A stretch of DNA of 14,418 nucleotides from Amphritea sp. (lineage in GTDB: Bacteria; Pseudomonadota; Gammaproteobacteria; Pseudomonadales; Balneatricaceae). Shown here piece after piece: positions 1-7,382 of the stretch (position 1 is its first letter; every line of letters starts with the position of its first letter). The DNA is taken from positions 1 through 14,418 of the forward strand of contig JAGPUU010000288.1 of the NCBI GenBank assembly GCA_018067325.1, written 5' to 3'. A program made the translations under genes and the position numbers. Under the pieces are notes generated by a model. The model ran no database searches, was not told where the DNA came from, and worked only from the letters and a program-made list of their open reading frames with translations.

Positions 1-1046
1 GCTAAGGCTGTCGCTAAGCTATTACCAATAGTACTCATTAACGCCAGGCCCGCAATCGTCATTACCAGCGCGGATGGGAAAGCGGTAAACAGAGCCGCGA
101 TCGTCGAACCAAACAACCCTGTTAACAGATAAAAGAAACCTGCCCACACCGCAGCAAAATAACGTTGCGTGGGATCTTCTCCCGCTTCCTTACCCATACA
201 GATTGCCGCTGTAATCGCAGCAAGATTAAATGAAAAGCCACCAAAAGGGGCAAGCAGCACGCCTGTCAGCCCAGTCCATGTTAGCAATGGCGAAACCGGT
301 GTTTCATAACCATTAGCCCGCAGCACAGCGACACCGGGCACATTCTGTGATGCCAGAGTGATGATAAACAGCGGAATACCAACGCCTATAATGTTTTGCA
401 GCGAGAAAGCCGGGGTAACCCAGATCGGCGTTGAAAACTCCAAGCTTAGCGTATCAATATGAAGCTGACCCTGAAACAACGCCACTACAGCGCCCGTCAA
501 TAAGACGATGGGGATGCTATACCGGGGCAATACCAGTTTAACCAAAATAAAAACAGCCAACATCAAACCAACTAACAGCAATTCTGATTCAAGGATATTG
601 AACAGATCAATAGAAAATTGCAGCAGTACACCTGCCAGCATAGCACCAGCTAAAGACATGGGAATCTGGTGCATTACCTTTTCAAACCAACCCGTAATGC
701 CACAGAGAAAAATCAAGCCAGAGCTGAAGATAAAAATACCGATCGCTTCATTCAGAGGGATACCTGAGAGCGCCGTTACTAATAGTGCTGCACCTGGTGT
801 CGACCAAGCGGTTAAAATCGGTGCCCGGAAATATAGCGACAATCCTATAGTGGTGAGCGCCATGCCAATACCCAGCGCCCATAGCCAGGAGCTAATCTCT
901 GCTGCTGAAGCACCTGCAGCAGCTGCTGCCTGAAAAATAATCACAGCAGAGCTGGTATAACCAACCATTACCGCTACAAAACCTGCTGAAAAGTGAGACA
1001 AGCTAAAGAATCTCTTCATACCTGGTCGATCCCTCGTTGATCCCAT
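1..1046 (-). CDS. benE: BenE/YdcO-family benzoate/H+ symporter (partial, C-terminus beyond window)
   Basis: Inner-membrane secondary transporter of the BenE family, which takes up benzoate or related aromatic acids with protons. About 348 codons are visible and the reading frame is still open at the left edge, so the last few dozen residues are missing. The translation is highly hydrophobic, with roughly ten membrane segments. It contains family landmarks shared with E. coli YdcO: TAWSTPGAALLVT in the first third, LCGITG, ASQNVPG and PVSPLLTWTGL. I chose the ATG at 1046 (MGSTRDRPGMKRFF...) because an AAGAGG Shine-Dalgarno lies just upstream. The in-frame ATG at 1019 has a weaker site but matches the usual N-terminus better. 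The gene diverges from an XRE-cupin regulator, the same arrangement as ydcO-ydcN in E. coli, which suggests regulation by that neighbour. The substrate is inferred from family only. Confidence 0.9.
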   Translation of the reverse strand, partial: MGSTRDRPGMKRFFSLSHFSAGFVAVMVGYTSSAVIIFQAAAAAGASAAEISSWLWALGIGMALTTIGLSLYFRAPILTAWSTPGAALLVTALSGIPLNEAIGIFIFSSGLIFLCGITGWFEKVMHQIPMSLAGAMLAGVLLQFSIDLFNILESELLLVGLMLAVFILVKLVLPRYSIPIVLLTGAVVALFQGQLHIDTLSLEFSTPIWVTPAFSLQNIIGVGIPLFIITLASQNVPGVAVLRANGYETPVSPLLTWTGLTGVLLAPFGGFSFNLAAITAAICMGKEAGEDPTQRYFAAVWAGFFYLLTGLFGSTIAALFTAFPSALVMTIAGLALMSTIGNSLATAL

Positions 1047-1078
1047 CGCCACAACCTCTTACACTCTATAATCGGATC

Positions 1079-1094
1079 GTGCGCTATAACGCCC
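1079..1094. promoter_or_regulatory. Candidate operator 1 (imperfect palindrome) for the XRE-cupin regulator
   Basis: The sequence GTGCGCTATAACGCCC has a near-palindromic core, GCG-N6-CGC, with a TATA centre. It is an almost exact copy of the element at 1115-1130, with the two start points 36 bp apart. It lies between the divergent benE and regulator genes, where an autoregulating repressor would bind. The assignment to this regulator is inferred from position and symmetry only. Confidence 0.5.
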
Positions 1095-1114
1095 GAAGCA
1101 GAAAGACTACCACC

Positions 1115-1130
1115 GTGCGCTATAACGCAC
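1115..1130. promoter_or_regulatory. Candidate operator 2 (GTGCG-N6-CGCAC palindrome) for the XRE-cupin regulator
   Basis: GTGCGCTATAACGCAC is a palindrome with GTGCG/CGCAC arms and a TATA centre, broken only at one symmetric pair. It repeats the element at 1079-1094 and ends 40 bp before the GTG start of the regulator. The TATAAC core resembles a -10 hexamer, so binding here could block RNA polymerase. I see no convincing -35 partner on either strand. Confidence 0.55.
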
Positions 1131-1170
1131 AACAACAAAACATTTAAAAAGCCTTTATTGGAATTAGCCC

Positions 1171-1743
1171 GTGCAGGAAGTAAATCAGTATCTCGCAACA
1201 ACCTTAAAGAAGCTGAGACAGGAAAAAAGCTGGAGCCTTGATCGGGCTGCCAGTGAAACCGGGGTAAGTAAGGCGATGTTAGGACAGATCGAGCGGGGGG
1301 AGTCCAGTCCAACTATATCGACAATGTGGAAAATTTCGACCGGATTTCACAAATCACTTTCCAGCTTTTTAGAACCTCCAGCTGACCCTAATAATGAAAC
1401 CATTATCCGCGCTACGTCTACGCGGCATACACCTCTGGAGAGCGACAACGCCCCTGTTTTGTCAATTTTTCCCTATGACAAACGGTTTGGCTTCGAGATG
1501 TTTGAACTAACCCTGTTACCAGGCTATCAACGGATTTCAGAGCCGCATCTGCAAGGGACGACAGAGCATATCATCGTCATATGCGGCGAAATGGAATTAT
1601 TGCTGGAGGGTGAGTGGATCAAACTGACTAAGGGCGAAGCTGTCCGTTTTACTGCTGATAAGCTCCATGGATACCGAAATAATAGTACATCGCCTGCCGT
1701 GTTTCATAACGTAATACACTACGGTCAGGGTAGCTGTGAATAA
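1171..1743 (+). CDS. XRE-family transcriptional regulator with C-terminal cupin domain
   Basis: A 190-residue DNA-binding regulator. Residues about 10-65 form a lambda-repressor-like helix-turn-helix, with LKKLRQEKSWSLDRAA and the conserved SKAMLGQIERGESSPTISTMWKIS core. Residues about 105-183 form a small cupin fold (EPHLQGTTEHIIVICGE, LLLEGEW, ADKLHGYRN), which probably binds an effector. The architecture matches E. coli YdcN (SutR) and related proteins. The start is a GTG at 1171 with only a weak GGA upstream, but the first residues align well with the family. It is transcribed away from the BenE transporter gene, and two palindromes lie in the shared upstream region. It is therefore likely to control benE and itself. 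The effector is unknown; an aromatic acid would fit the neighbour. Confidence 0.92.
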   Translation: MQEVNQYLATTLKKLRQEKSWSLDRAASETGVSKAMLGQIERGESSPTISTMWKISTGFHKSLSSFLEPPADPNNETIIRATSTRHTPLESDNAPVLSIFPYDKRFGFEMFELTLLPGYQRISEPHLQGTTEHIIVICGEMELLLEGEWIKLTKGEAVRFTADKLHGYRNNSTSPAVFHNVIHYGQGSCE

Positions 1744-1763
1744 CAATCAATTTATGTTGATTG
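1744..1763 (+). other. Short hairpin directly after the regulator stop codon
   Basis: CAATCAA and TTGATTG form a perfect 7-bp inverted repeat around a 6-base loop, starting at the base after the TAA stop at 1741-1743. A short T4 run follows at 1769-1772. It could be a weak terminator or a 3'-end stabiliser. The stem is AT-rich and the T run is offset, so confidence is low. Confidence 0.3.
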
Positions 1764-1840
1764 AGCGATTTTCACCACTGTAATCAGCGGCTCAAACGCA
1801 TTCAAATCTTTAACTTTAAACCTAAGCAGAATTGACCTTA

Positions 1841-1878
1841 GCTAGTAGGTTGGGACACGTTTTTTTATCCCAACTAGC
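1841..1878. repeat. Imperfect inverted repeat with T7 loop between convergent genes
   Basis: The left arm (1841-1855) and right arm (1868-1878) share GCTAG and TTGGGA, with a 4-base bulge on the left arm. The loop carries seven consecutive T residues. It lies between the convergent regulator and rluF genes, where a bidirectional terminator would be expected. The T tract is in the loop rather than after the stem, so it is not a standard intrinsic terminator. Confidence 0.4.
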
Positions 1879-1907
1879 AAAAATCACCCTAGAGACAAGA
1901 GTTACGC

Positions 1908-2777
1908 TTAACGCCTACGGGCTTTTCTGGGTGGACGACCAGATTTTCCTCGAGGACTATCACCCGGTTTTGGCTTATCTCTCGTATCGCTCGCTTTGGA
2001 CTTTTTCTGGTTACGTGGCGCTGCTTTCGCCTTTTTGCGATCAGCCGGCGCTTCAGAAGATGAGCCCGCAGCGGCTTTTAAAATCACCTGCATCTCTGTT
2101 TCTGTCAGATCACGCCATTCGCCAACTGGCAGACCTTTGAGATCGACATTCATAATACGAACCCGATCCAGCTTTGTTACTTCATAATTGAAGTGTTCGC
2201 ACATTCGACGAATCTGGCGGTTCAGGCCCTGAATCAGCGTAATTCTGAATACTTTTGGCGACTCTTTAACGATCTTACATTTCTTGGTAACAACACCCAG
2301 CATCGGCACACCAGCAATCATGCCTGCAATAAAGTCATCGGTTATCGGCTTATTAACGGTAACCAGATACTCCTTCTCATGCTTGTTACCCGCACGCAGT
2401 ATCTTATTGACCAGATCGCCATTATTGGTCAGAAAGATTAACCCCTGAGAATCTTTATCCAAGCGGCCGATTGGAAAAACACGGGTACTGTGATTTACAA
2501 AATCGACAATATTGTTGCGCTCGCTGCCTTCCGTAGTACTGACAACCCCAACCGGTTTATTCAAGGCAATAAAGACAAAGTCTTCTGCTTCCTCTGGATC
2601 AATCGCCTGACCATTAACCTTGACCAGATCGCCCGGTGACACCTTATCGCCAATAGACGCGCGTTTGCCATTGACGAACACGTTACCCTGCTCAATAAAA
2701 CGATCCGCGTCCCTTCGGGAACAGATACCACTTTCGCTGATGTACTTGTTTAAACGGGTCTCTGAGGGGGTCAACAT
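1908..2777 (-). CDS. rluF: 23S rRNA pseudouridine(2604) synthase RluF
   Basis: Isomerises U2604 of 23S rRNA to pseudouridine (E. coli RluF also acts on tRNA-Tyr U35). The 289-residue product begins with an S4 RNA-binding domain (residues about 7-55: [28 protein letters not shown]). The RsuA/RluF catalytic domain follows. The motif [15 protein letters not shown] places the catalytic aspartate at residue 107, the same number as in E. coli, and [13 protein letters not shown] is also intact. Residues after about 240 form a basic, low-complexity K/R/P/S tail, as in the E. coli enzyme. The start at 2777 aligns with the E. coli N-terminus, although the upstream AGAGAAA is only a modest ribosome binding site. 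It is a single gene, convergent with the XRE regulator. Confidence 0.96.
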   Translation of the reverse strand: MLTPSETRLNKYISESGICSRRDADRFIEQGNVFVNGKRASIGDKVSPGDLVKVNGQAIDPEEAEDFVFIALNKPVGVVSTTEGSERNNIVDFVNHSTRVFPIGRLDKDSQGLIFLTNNGDLVNKILRAGNKHEKEYLVTVNKPITDDFIAGMIAGVPMLGVVTKKCKIVKESPKVFRITLIQGLNRQIRRMCEHFNYEVTKLDRVRIMNVDLKGLPVGEWRDLTETEMQVILKAAAGSSSEAPADRKKAKAAPRNQKKSKASDTRDKPKPGDSPRGKSGRPPRKARRR

Positions 2778-3218
2778 CTGAATTTCTCTAAATATTTTGC
2801 AGCATAATGAATTGATTAACGAATCAGATCAAATATTTCATCAAAGTAAGCTACTGGCACACTACTCCCCACCTGCAACAAACCATCGATCATAGAACTA
2901 GATATCCTTACATCAGTCATCTGATATGGCACATTTAAGCCTTTCACCTAGTATTAACCGGTGAAGCGAAAATGGCATTCTATTTAAGTATTCTGCAGAC
3001 AGTTCTGCCACATTGTCACTGACCTGGCAGCCTTCGGTAGTTGCTTTGAACAATGAGGCAGTTTCAGAGACTCTTTTTGAATAGCCGGAGACCTTCAGTA
3101 AGATTCTATCTTTCTCCACCCTTCTTCAAACCGACTTCAAAGGCGAAAAGTGGGCAAAGTGGGCAAAGTGGGCAAATCGTGCAGAGGGTATATACAGAAT
3201 TAACAAAAAATCGAACTG
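2778..3218. other. Intergenic stretch without a recognisable gene
   Basis: About 440 bases lie between rluF and the apeB terminator. An open frame of 68 codons on the minus strand (2913-3119, GTG start with AAGG almost abutting it) and one of 66 codons on the plus strand (3053-3253) are present. Neither resembles a known family nor has a properly spaced ribosome binding site. The stretch should contain the rluF promoter near 2790-2890, but no clear -35/-10 pair is visible. A short inverted repeat (TTCACC 2943-2948 with GGTGAA 2960-2965) and the tandem repeat at 3149-3176 are the only structures seen. It may be decayed sequence. Confidence 0.5.
3149..3176. repeat. Three tandem copies of a 9-bp unit AGTGGGCAA
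   Basis: Three exact head-to-tail copies of AGTGGGCAA plus one further A. A related GGGCACATC string occurs 50 bp downstream (3227-3235), inside the apeB terminator. GTGGGCA/CGGGCACATCT motifs are often seen beside REP-associated (RAYT) transposase genes in marine gammaproteobacteria. That is a recollection, not a search result, and no transposase is visible here. Confidence 0.8.
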
Positions 3219-3251
3219 AAAAAACCGGGCACATCTCTGTAACCCGGCCTT
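3219..3251 (-). terminator. Intrinsic terminator of the FKBP-apeB operon
   Basis: Read on the minus strand, CCGGG (3247-3243) pairs with CCCGG (3229-3225). Flanking G-T and A-T pairs extend the stem, and a run of six T residues (3224-3219) follows directly. It lies about 40 bases past the apeB stop codon. This is a standard rho-independent terminator; the loop of about 13 bases is somewhat long. Confidence 0.75.
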
Positions 3252-3291
3252 AGTTTAACGCTATTCAGATGCTGCCAGATAGAAATAAGTG

Positions 3292-4590
3292 TTAAACACT
3301 GCTCTGTTGATAGAAACGACACAGCACTTTTGCCAGATTCACCGGGTCATCACTACCTGCCAATTCACGGATAGAGTGCATCGCCAGCTGCGGCACACCA
3401 ATATCAATAGTTTTAACCCCGATCTCAGCCGCGGTAATAGGTCCTATCGTACTACCGCAAGCCATATCACTGCGCACGACGAAAGACTGCAGTGCTACCC
3501 CTTCCTGTTGCGCTATATGGCGGAACAATGCTGAGGTCTCGCTGTTAGACGCATAACGTTGATTGGCGTTAGTCTTTATAACCGCACCACTGTTCATCCG
3601 GGGACCATGATTACCATCGTGCTTATCGGTAAAGTTTGGGTGCACGGCGTGGGCATTATCTACCGATACCATCATCGAATTAGCGATCATTCGGCTACGG
3701 GATTCCGGGTCAGGCAGTAAGCGTTCCAGTAGCTGTTTCAACATCGGCCCCTGAGCGCCAGCAGCACTCATACTCCCCACTTCTTCATGATCATTACAGA
3801 CCAGCAAAGCACCCTGATCAGTATCGGATTCAATCAATGCCTGCAGACCAATAAAACAACTCAGCAGATTATCCAGACGGGCAGAGGCAAAAAACTCGTT
3901 ATCCAGACCTATATAAGAGGGTTTCTGAACGTCGTAGAAAAACAATTCATAGTCCAGCACTTCATCAACATCATCAATATCCTGCGCGGCCAGTTCTCTC
4001 TTTAACAGCTGACGTAACTCAGCTTTACCGTCTCCGTGCAGCTGCGCCATGATCGGCGGCATATCATTTTGTGGATTAACCGTTCTATCCTTATTAGCTT
4101 CACGATCAAGGTGAATCGCCAGACTTGGAATAATAGCTACGGGTCTTAAAAAATCTATTAACTCACTTTTAACAGCGCCGTCTAAACCAATATAACTGAC
4201 CCGTCCGGCTAGCGAGAGATCCCGGTCAAACCAGGGATTCAGTAACGCTCCACCGTAAACTTCAACACCTAACCGCAGACATCCCTGACGTACGGTTTCA
4301 GGATTTGGCTTAACCTTCAAACAGGGACTATCGGTATGAGCTCCAACCATCCGCATACCTGAACTGACCAGATCCACGTTCGCCGGCATATTCCAGGCAA
4401 TAATTGAGGATTCATTACGCACAATAAAATAACGACCACCCGGATTTACATTCCAGGCATTTTGCTCTTCAAGTTCTATATAGCCGGCTTGCTGCAACCA
4501 ACCACGCATCTCATAGACCGCGTGAAATGGCGTAGGCGCATCCGCCAGAAATTCAAATAACTGTTCATTAAACTGTTGTTGTTCCATCAT
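3292..4590 (-). CDS. apeB: M18-family aminopeptidase (ApeB type)
   Basis: Cytosolic dinuclear zinc aminopeptidase that removes N-terminal residues, typically acidic ones, from peptides. The 432-residue protein has the full M18 landmarks. [14 protein letters not shown] gives metal ligand H85. FASARLDNL gives D240. CNDHEEVGS gives the catalytic and ligand pair E269/E270. [13 protein letters not shown] gives D311. [10 protein letters not shown] gives H405. These equivalences follow the described ligands of human aspartyl aminopeptidase. The length is normal for the family. Two consecutive ATG codons (4590 and 4587) are possible starts, with AAAGG upstream. The start overlaps the stop of the upstream FKBP gene by 4 bases (ATGA), so the two are probably translationally coupled. 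A strong terminator follows. Confidence 0.95.
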   Translation of the reverse strand: MMEQQQFNEQLFEFLADAPTPFHAVYEMRGWLQQAGYIELEEQNAWNVNPGGRYFIVRNESSIIAWNMPANVDLVSSGMRMVGAHTDSPCLKVKPNPETVRQGCLRLGVEVYGGALLNPWFDRDLSLAGRVSYIGLDGAVKSELIDFLRPVAIIPSLAIHLDREANKDRTVNPQNDMPPIMAQLHGDGKAELRQLLKRELAAQDIDDVDEVLDYELFFYDVQKPSYIGLDNEFFASARLDNLLSCFIGLQALIESDTDQGALLVCNDHEEVGSMSAAGAQGPMLKQLLERLLPDPESRSRMIANSMMVSVDNAHAVHPNFTDKHDGNHGPRMNSGAVIKTNANQRYASNSETSALFRHIAQQEGVALQSFVVRSDMACGSTIGPITAAEIGVKTIDIGVPQLAMHSIRELAGSDDPVNLAKVLCRFYQQSSV

Positions 4591-5120
4591 TTTTGGTCAG
4601 CCTTTTCGTGAGGCAGAATTTCTAATAGTTCAATTTCAAAAATAAGAGCGGAGTTCGCTGGGACAGATTCTGCCGGACTTCGCGCACCATAGGCAAGCTC
4701 AGATGGTAGATAAACTTTCCACTTTGAGCCCGGAGACATTTTAGGCAACACTTCACGCCAGCCTTTAATCACCCCTCTAATCGGGAAAATAGGCTTCTCT
4801 TCCTGGCTAGCTGAACTTTCAAAAGGTTCTCCGTCAACTTTCCAACTACTGTAATTGACCCTTACATCGTCCTGTATCCGCGGACTTTCACCTACAGCAG
4901 CCTGTAAAATCTCATATTGAAGCCCGGACTCAGTAACTACAATACCTTCCCGCTTCGCATTCTCGGCTAGAAAGCGATCGCCCTCTCTTTTCGTATCATC
5001 ATTCAACGCTTTATCAATCAGTTCCTGATGAAAGCGTTTTTCCTCTTCACTTTCACCACAACCGCTTGAAATGGCGACAATCGTGGCTAACACCGCAACC
5101 CCAACAACTCGTTTAATCAC
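4587..5120 (-). CDS. FKBP-type peptidyl-prolyl cis-trans isomerase lipoprotein
   Basis: Probable envelope foldase that speeds proline isomerisation. The GTG start at 5120 gives 177 residues. A basic N-terminus and hydrophobic stretch end in ISSGC, so Cys21 is the likely lipidated residue, with serine rather than leucine at -3, a permissive lipobox. An acidic, charged linker follows (residues 22-60). The FKBP domain (about 65-168) starts with [10 protein letters not shown] and has Y90, F100, V117-I118, W121, Y144 in LAYG, and F161 in the expected pocket order. The aspartate that usually follows the first pocket phenylalanine is glutamate here (E101). It lacks most of the N-terminal dimerisation domain of FkpA/FklB, which explains its short length. 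It is co-transcribed with apeB and diverges from prc. The exact cellular side and substrate are not shown by the sequence. Confidence 0.9.
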   Translation of the reverse strand: MIKRVVGVAVLATIVAISSGCGESEEEKRFHQELIDKALNDDTKREGDRFLAENAKREGIVVTESGLQYEILQAAVGESPRIQDDVRVNYSSWKVDGEPFESSASQEEKPIFPIRGVIKGWREVLPKMSPGSKWKVYLPSELAYGARSPAESVPANSALIFEIELLEILPHEKADQK

Positions 5121-5278
5121 GTTGGCAATACCTGCTCTGATTAATAATAAAGAGATAAGGTGTTGATTTTACATCAGCTGACGACAAGACTACACTCAGA
5201 TGTTCTGATAAAAGGGAACAAGCAGTTAATTTGTCTGTCTCAGAATCTATACCTTGTAGTAAAACAGGAACACACAGC

Positions 5279-7363
5279 TTGATATACACAAGTAAAATCC
5301 GCCAACTGCTCACAGCCCCACTATTGCTGAGCCTGATTATCGCGCTACCGATAAGCGCGAAAACACACTCTGTTTTACAACCAGATCCAATACATAATCA
5401 GACCATCGTTGATATCCTAACGTCTCTAAATCAGGATCACTATAACGATATCGTACTGAATGATGAGTTGTCGGGAAAAGTACTTGACCAATATCTGGAA
5501 AGTCTTGATCCCACTAAAGCCTACTTTTATCGTGCTGATATCACCGAATTCCAGAAGTTCCGTCCACTGATTGATGATGAAATCAAAAACGGTGAGTTGA
5601 CCGCCGCTTATGCCATCTTCAATCGTTATCAATTACGTACACAAGAACGCTTAGAAAAGTTAATTGCCACGCTAGAAGATTCGGACTTCAAGGTCGATTT
5701 CAAGCTGGATGAAACACTCTTAACTGACCGAGAAGAGAGTCTATGGCCCGCCGATGAAGCAGAGATGGATGACTTCTGGCGTAAACGATTAAAAAGTGCG
5801 CTGTTAAGCCTGAAGTTGGCAGATAAAAGTGTTGATGAGGCTAAAGAGGTCATCTTAAAGCGCTATAAAAGCCAACTAGCCAGAGCCCAACAAACCAATA
5901 GCGAAGATGTGTTCCAAAGCTTTGCTAACGCACTGACACAACAGTTTGATCCTCACACCCAATATTTCTCTCCTCGCAGATCAGAGAACTTCAATATCAA
6001 TATGAGTCTGTCTCTTGAAGGTATCGGTGCAGTACTACAGAGCGAAAACGAGAACACAAAAGTGGTACGTCTGGTACCTGCAGGCCCGGCAGAAAAAGCC
6101 GGTCAACTTAAACCAGCAGACCTGATTGTAGGCGTAGGCCAGGGTGAAGATGGAGATATTCAAGACGTTATCGGCTGGAGACTCGATGAAGTCGTTGCTC
6201 TTATCCGCGGCCCGAAGGACACAGTCGTAAAGCTGGATCTGCTACCCGCAGATGGCGAAGAGGGACAGCACAAAGTTATCAAAATCCGCCGAAATAAAGT
6301 AAAGCTGGAAGAACAGGCAGCGCAAAGCCGTGTTATCGAGCTTGAGCATCAAGGCAAACCCTATAAACTTGGCGTTATTAGTATTCCTGCGTTCTATATC
6401 GACTTTGCCGCCCTACAACGGGGTGAAAGTGACTATAAAAGCACCACCCGAGATACCATTAAACTGTTAAATGAACTCAGAGCTGAAGAGATAAATGGTC
6501 TGATCATTGATCTTCGCAATAATGGCGGTGGTTCGCTACGTGAAGCTAACGAGCTGGTCGGCCTGTTCATTAACCGAGGCCCTACTGTACAGATAAGAGA
6601 CCCTGACAACCGGGTACAGGTTTTAAGAGATCCTGATCCCCGTATCGCTTACCGCGGACCGATGGCGGTGCTGGTAAACCGTTTAAGCGCTTCGGCTTCA
6701 GAAATTTTTGCTGGTGCGATTCAAGATTACCAACGGGGTATTATTGTCGGCGGACAAACCTTTGGCAAAGGTACAGTGCAAACCCTGGCTCCCCTCAATC
6801 ATGGTCAGATCAAACTGACCCACGCTAAGTTTTATCGCATCTCCGGAGAAAGCACCCAGCATAAAGGCGTCATACCTGACGTTAATCTGCCGACACTTTA
6901 TGATACTGAAGAGATCGGTGAAAGCTCTCTGAGTGGGGCTCTGCCCTGGGATATGGTGGCGAAAACACCACACAGACGCTACTTCAGTTTTAATTCTATC
7001 CTGCCAGAACTGATTGAACGTTACACAAGCCGTACTAAATCAGATCCTGATTTTCTGTTTATGAACTCTCAGCTTGAGCGGATCAACAAAAATAAACTAG
7101 ATAAAGAACTGTCGCTCAATGAAACAACACTGCAGGGTGAGCGGGATGCTTCTGAACAGTGGCTTCTGGCTCAGGAAAATCAACGCAGGGCCGCAAAGCA
7201 GCAGCCCAAAATCAGTGAGCTGAGCGAACTGGATGACCTGCTCGAAAAAGACTCTCAGGGCAAAACCATCAGACCTGAACAGGAAGCGATTCTCACCGAA
7301 ACGGGCAGAATACTTCTTGATATGATTGAGTTGGCAGACAAGTATATAGCTATCAAGAATTGA
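5279..7363 (+). CDS. prc: Tail-specific periplasmic protease Prc (C-terminal processing peptidase)
   Basis: S41-family serine protease that degrades or trims periplasmic proteins from their C-termini, including penicillin-binding protein 3 and lytic enzymes in E. coli. I chose the TTG at 5279 (694 residues) because AGGA lies 9 bases upstream. It also places KIRQ and the hydrophobic run LLTAPLLLSLIIALPISA at the very N-terminus as a signal peptide. The frame is open back to a TTG at 5231, which would add 16 residues with a poorly spaced site. Domains, numbered from 5279: an N-terminal helical region (30-230), a PDZ domain (about 240-324), and the protease core with catalytic Ser472 in LSASASEIF and Lys497 in FGKGTVQT, 25 residues apart as in E. 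coli S452/K477. A DUF3340-type charged C-terminus follows (about 545-690). The unknown membrane protein starts 19 bases after its stop. Confidence 0.95.
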   Translation: MIYTSKIRQLLTAPLLLSLIIALPISAKTHSVLQPDPIHNQTIVDILTSLNQDHYNDIVLNDELSGKVLDQYLESLDPTKAYFYRADITEFQKFRPLIDDEIKNGELTAAYAIFNRYQLRTQERLEKLIATLEDSDFKVDFKLDETLLTDREESLWPADEAEMDDFWRKRLKSALLSLKLADKSVDEAKEVILKRYKSQLARAQQTNSEDVFQSFANALTQQFDPHTQYFSPRRSENFNINMSLSLEGIGAVLQSENENTKVVRLVPAGPAEKAGQLKPADLIVGVGQGEDGDIQDVIGWRLDEVVALIRGPKDTVVKLDLLPADGEEGQHKVIKIRRNKVKLEEQAAQSRVIELEHQGKPYKLGVISIPAFYIDFAALQRGESDYKSTTRDTIKLLNELRAEEINGLIIDLRNNGGGSLREANELVGLFINRGPTVQIRDPDNRVQVLRDPDPRIAYRGPMAVLVNRLSASASEIFAGAIQDYQRGIIVGGQTFGKGTVQTLAPLNHGQIKLTHAKFYRISGESTQHKGVIPDVNLPTLYDTEEIGESSLSGALPWDMVAKTPHRRYFSFNSILPELIERYTSRTKSDPDFLFMNSQLERINKNKLDKELSLNETTLQGERDASEQWLLAQENQRRAAKQQPKISELSELDDLLEKDSQGKTIRPEQEAILTETGRILLDMIELADKYIAIKN

Positions 7364-7382
7364 TCAGGCAGACACAAACTCA

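Noticed and set aside
508..933. Plus-strand open frame of 141 codons
   Set aside because: It is antisense to benE, whose translation matches the BenE family. The plus-strand product is low-complexity and unlike any family.
1067..1072. Perfect TATAAT as a promoter -10 for the XRE regulator
   Set aside because: No acceptable -35 lies 16-18 bases upstream, and the string is better explained as part of the repeated TATA-centred motif.
1016..1312. Minus-strand open frame of 98 codons crossing the benE/regulator intergenic region
   Set aside because: It is antisense to the helix-turn-helix part of the regulator and in a different frame from benE, and it spans both operator candidates.
2913..3119. 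68-codon minus-strand frame upstream of rluF
   Set aside because: It has a GTG start with AAGG almost touching it and no recognisable family. It is kept only as a remark in the intergenic entry.
3149..3176. Possible CRISPR array
   Set aside because: The repeat unit is only 9 bp with no spacers, and no cas genes are nearby.
3053..3253. 66-codon plus-strand frame with a Ser-Gly-Gln repeat
   Set aside because: The repeat is just the tandem 9-bp DNA repeat in translation, the frame runs into the opposing terminator, and there is no ribosome binding site.
5113..5313. 66-codon minus-strand frame upstream of the FKBP gene
   Set aside because: It overlaps the prc signal-peptide coding region and the divergent promoter region and has no recognisable features.
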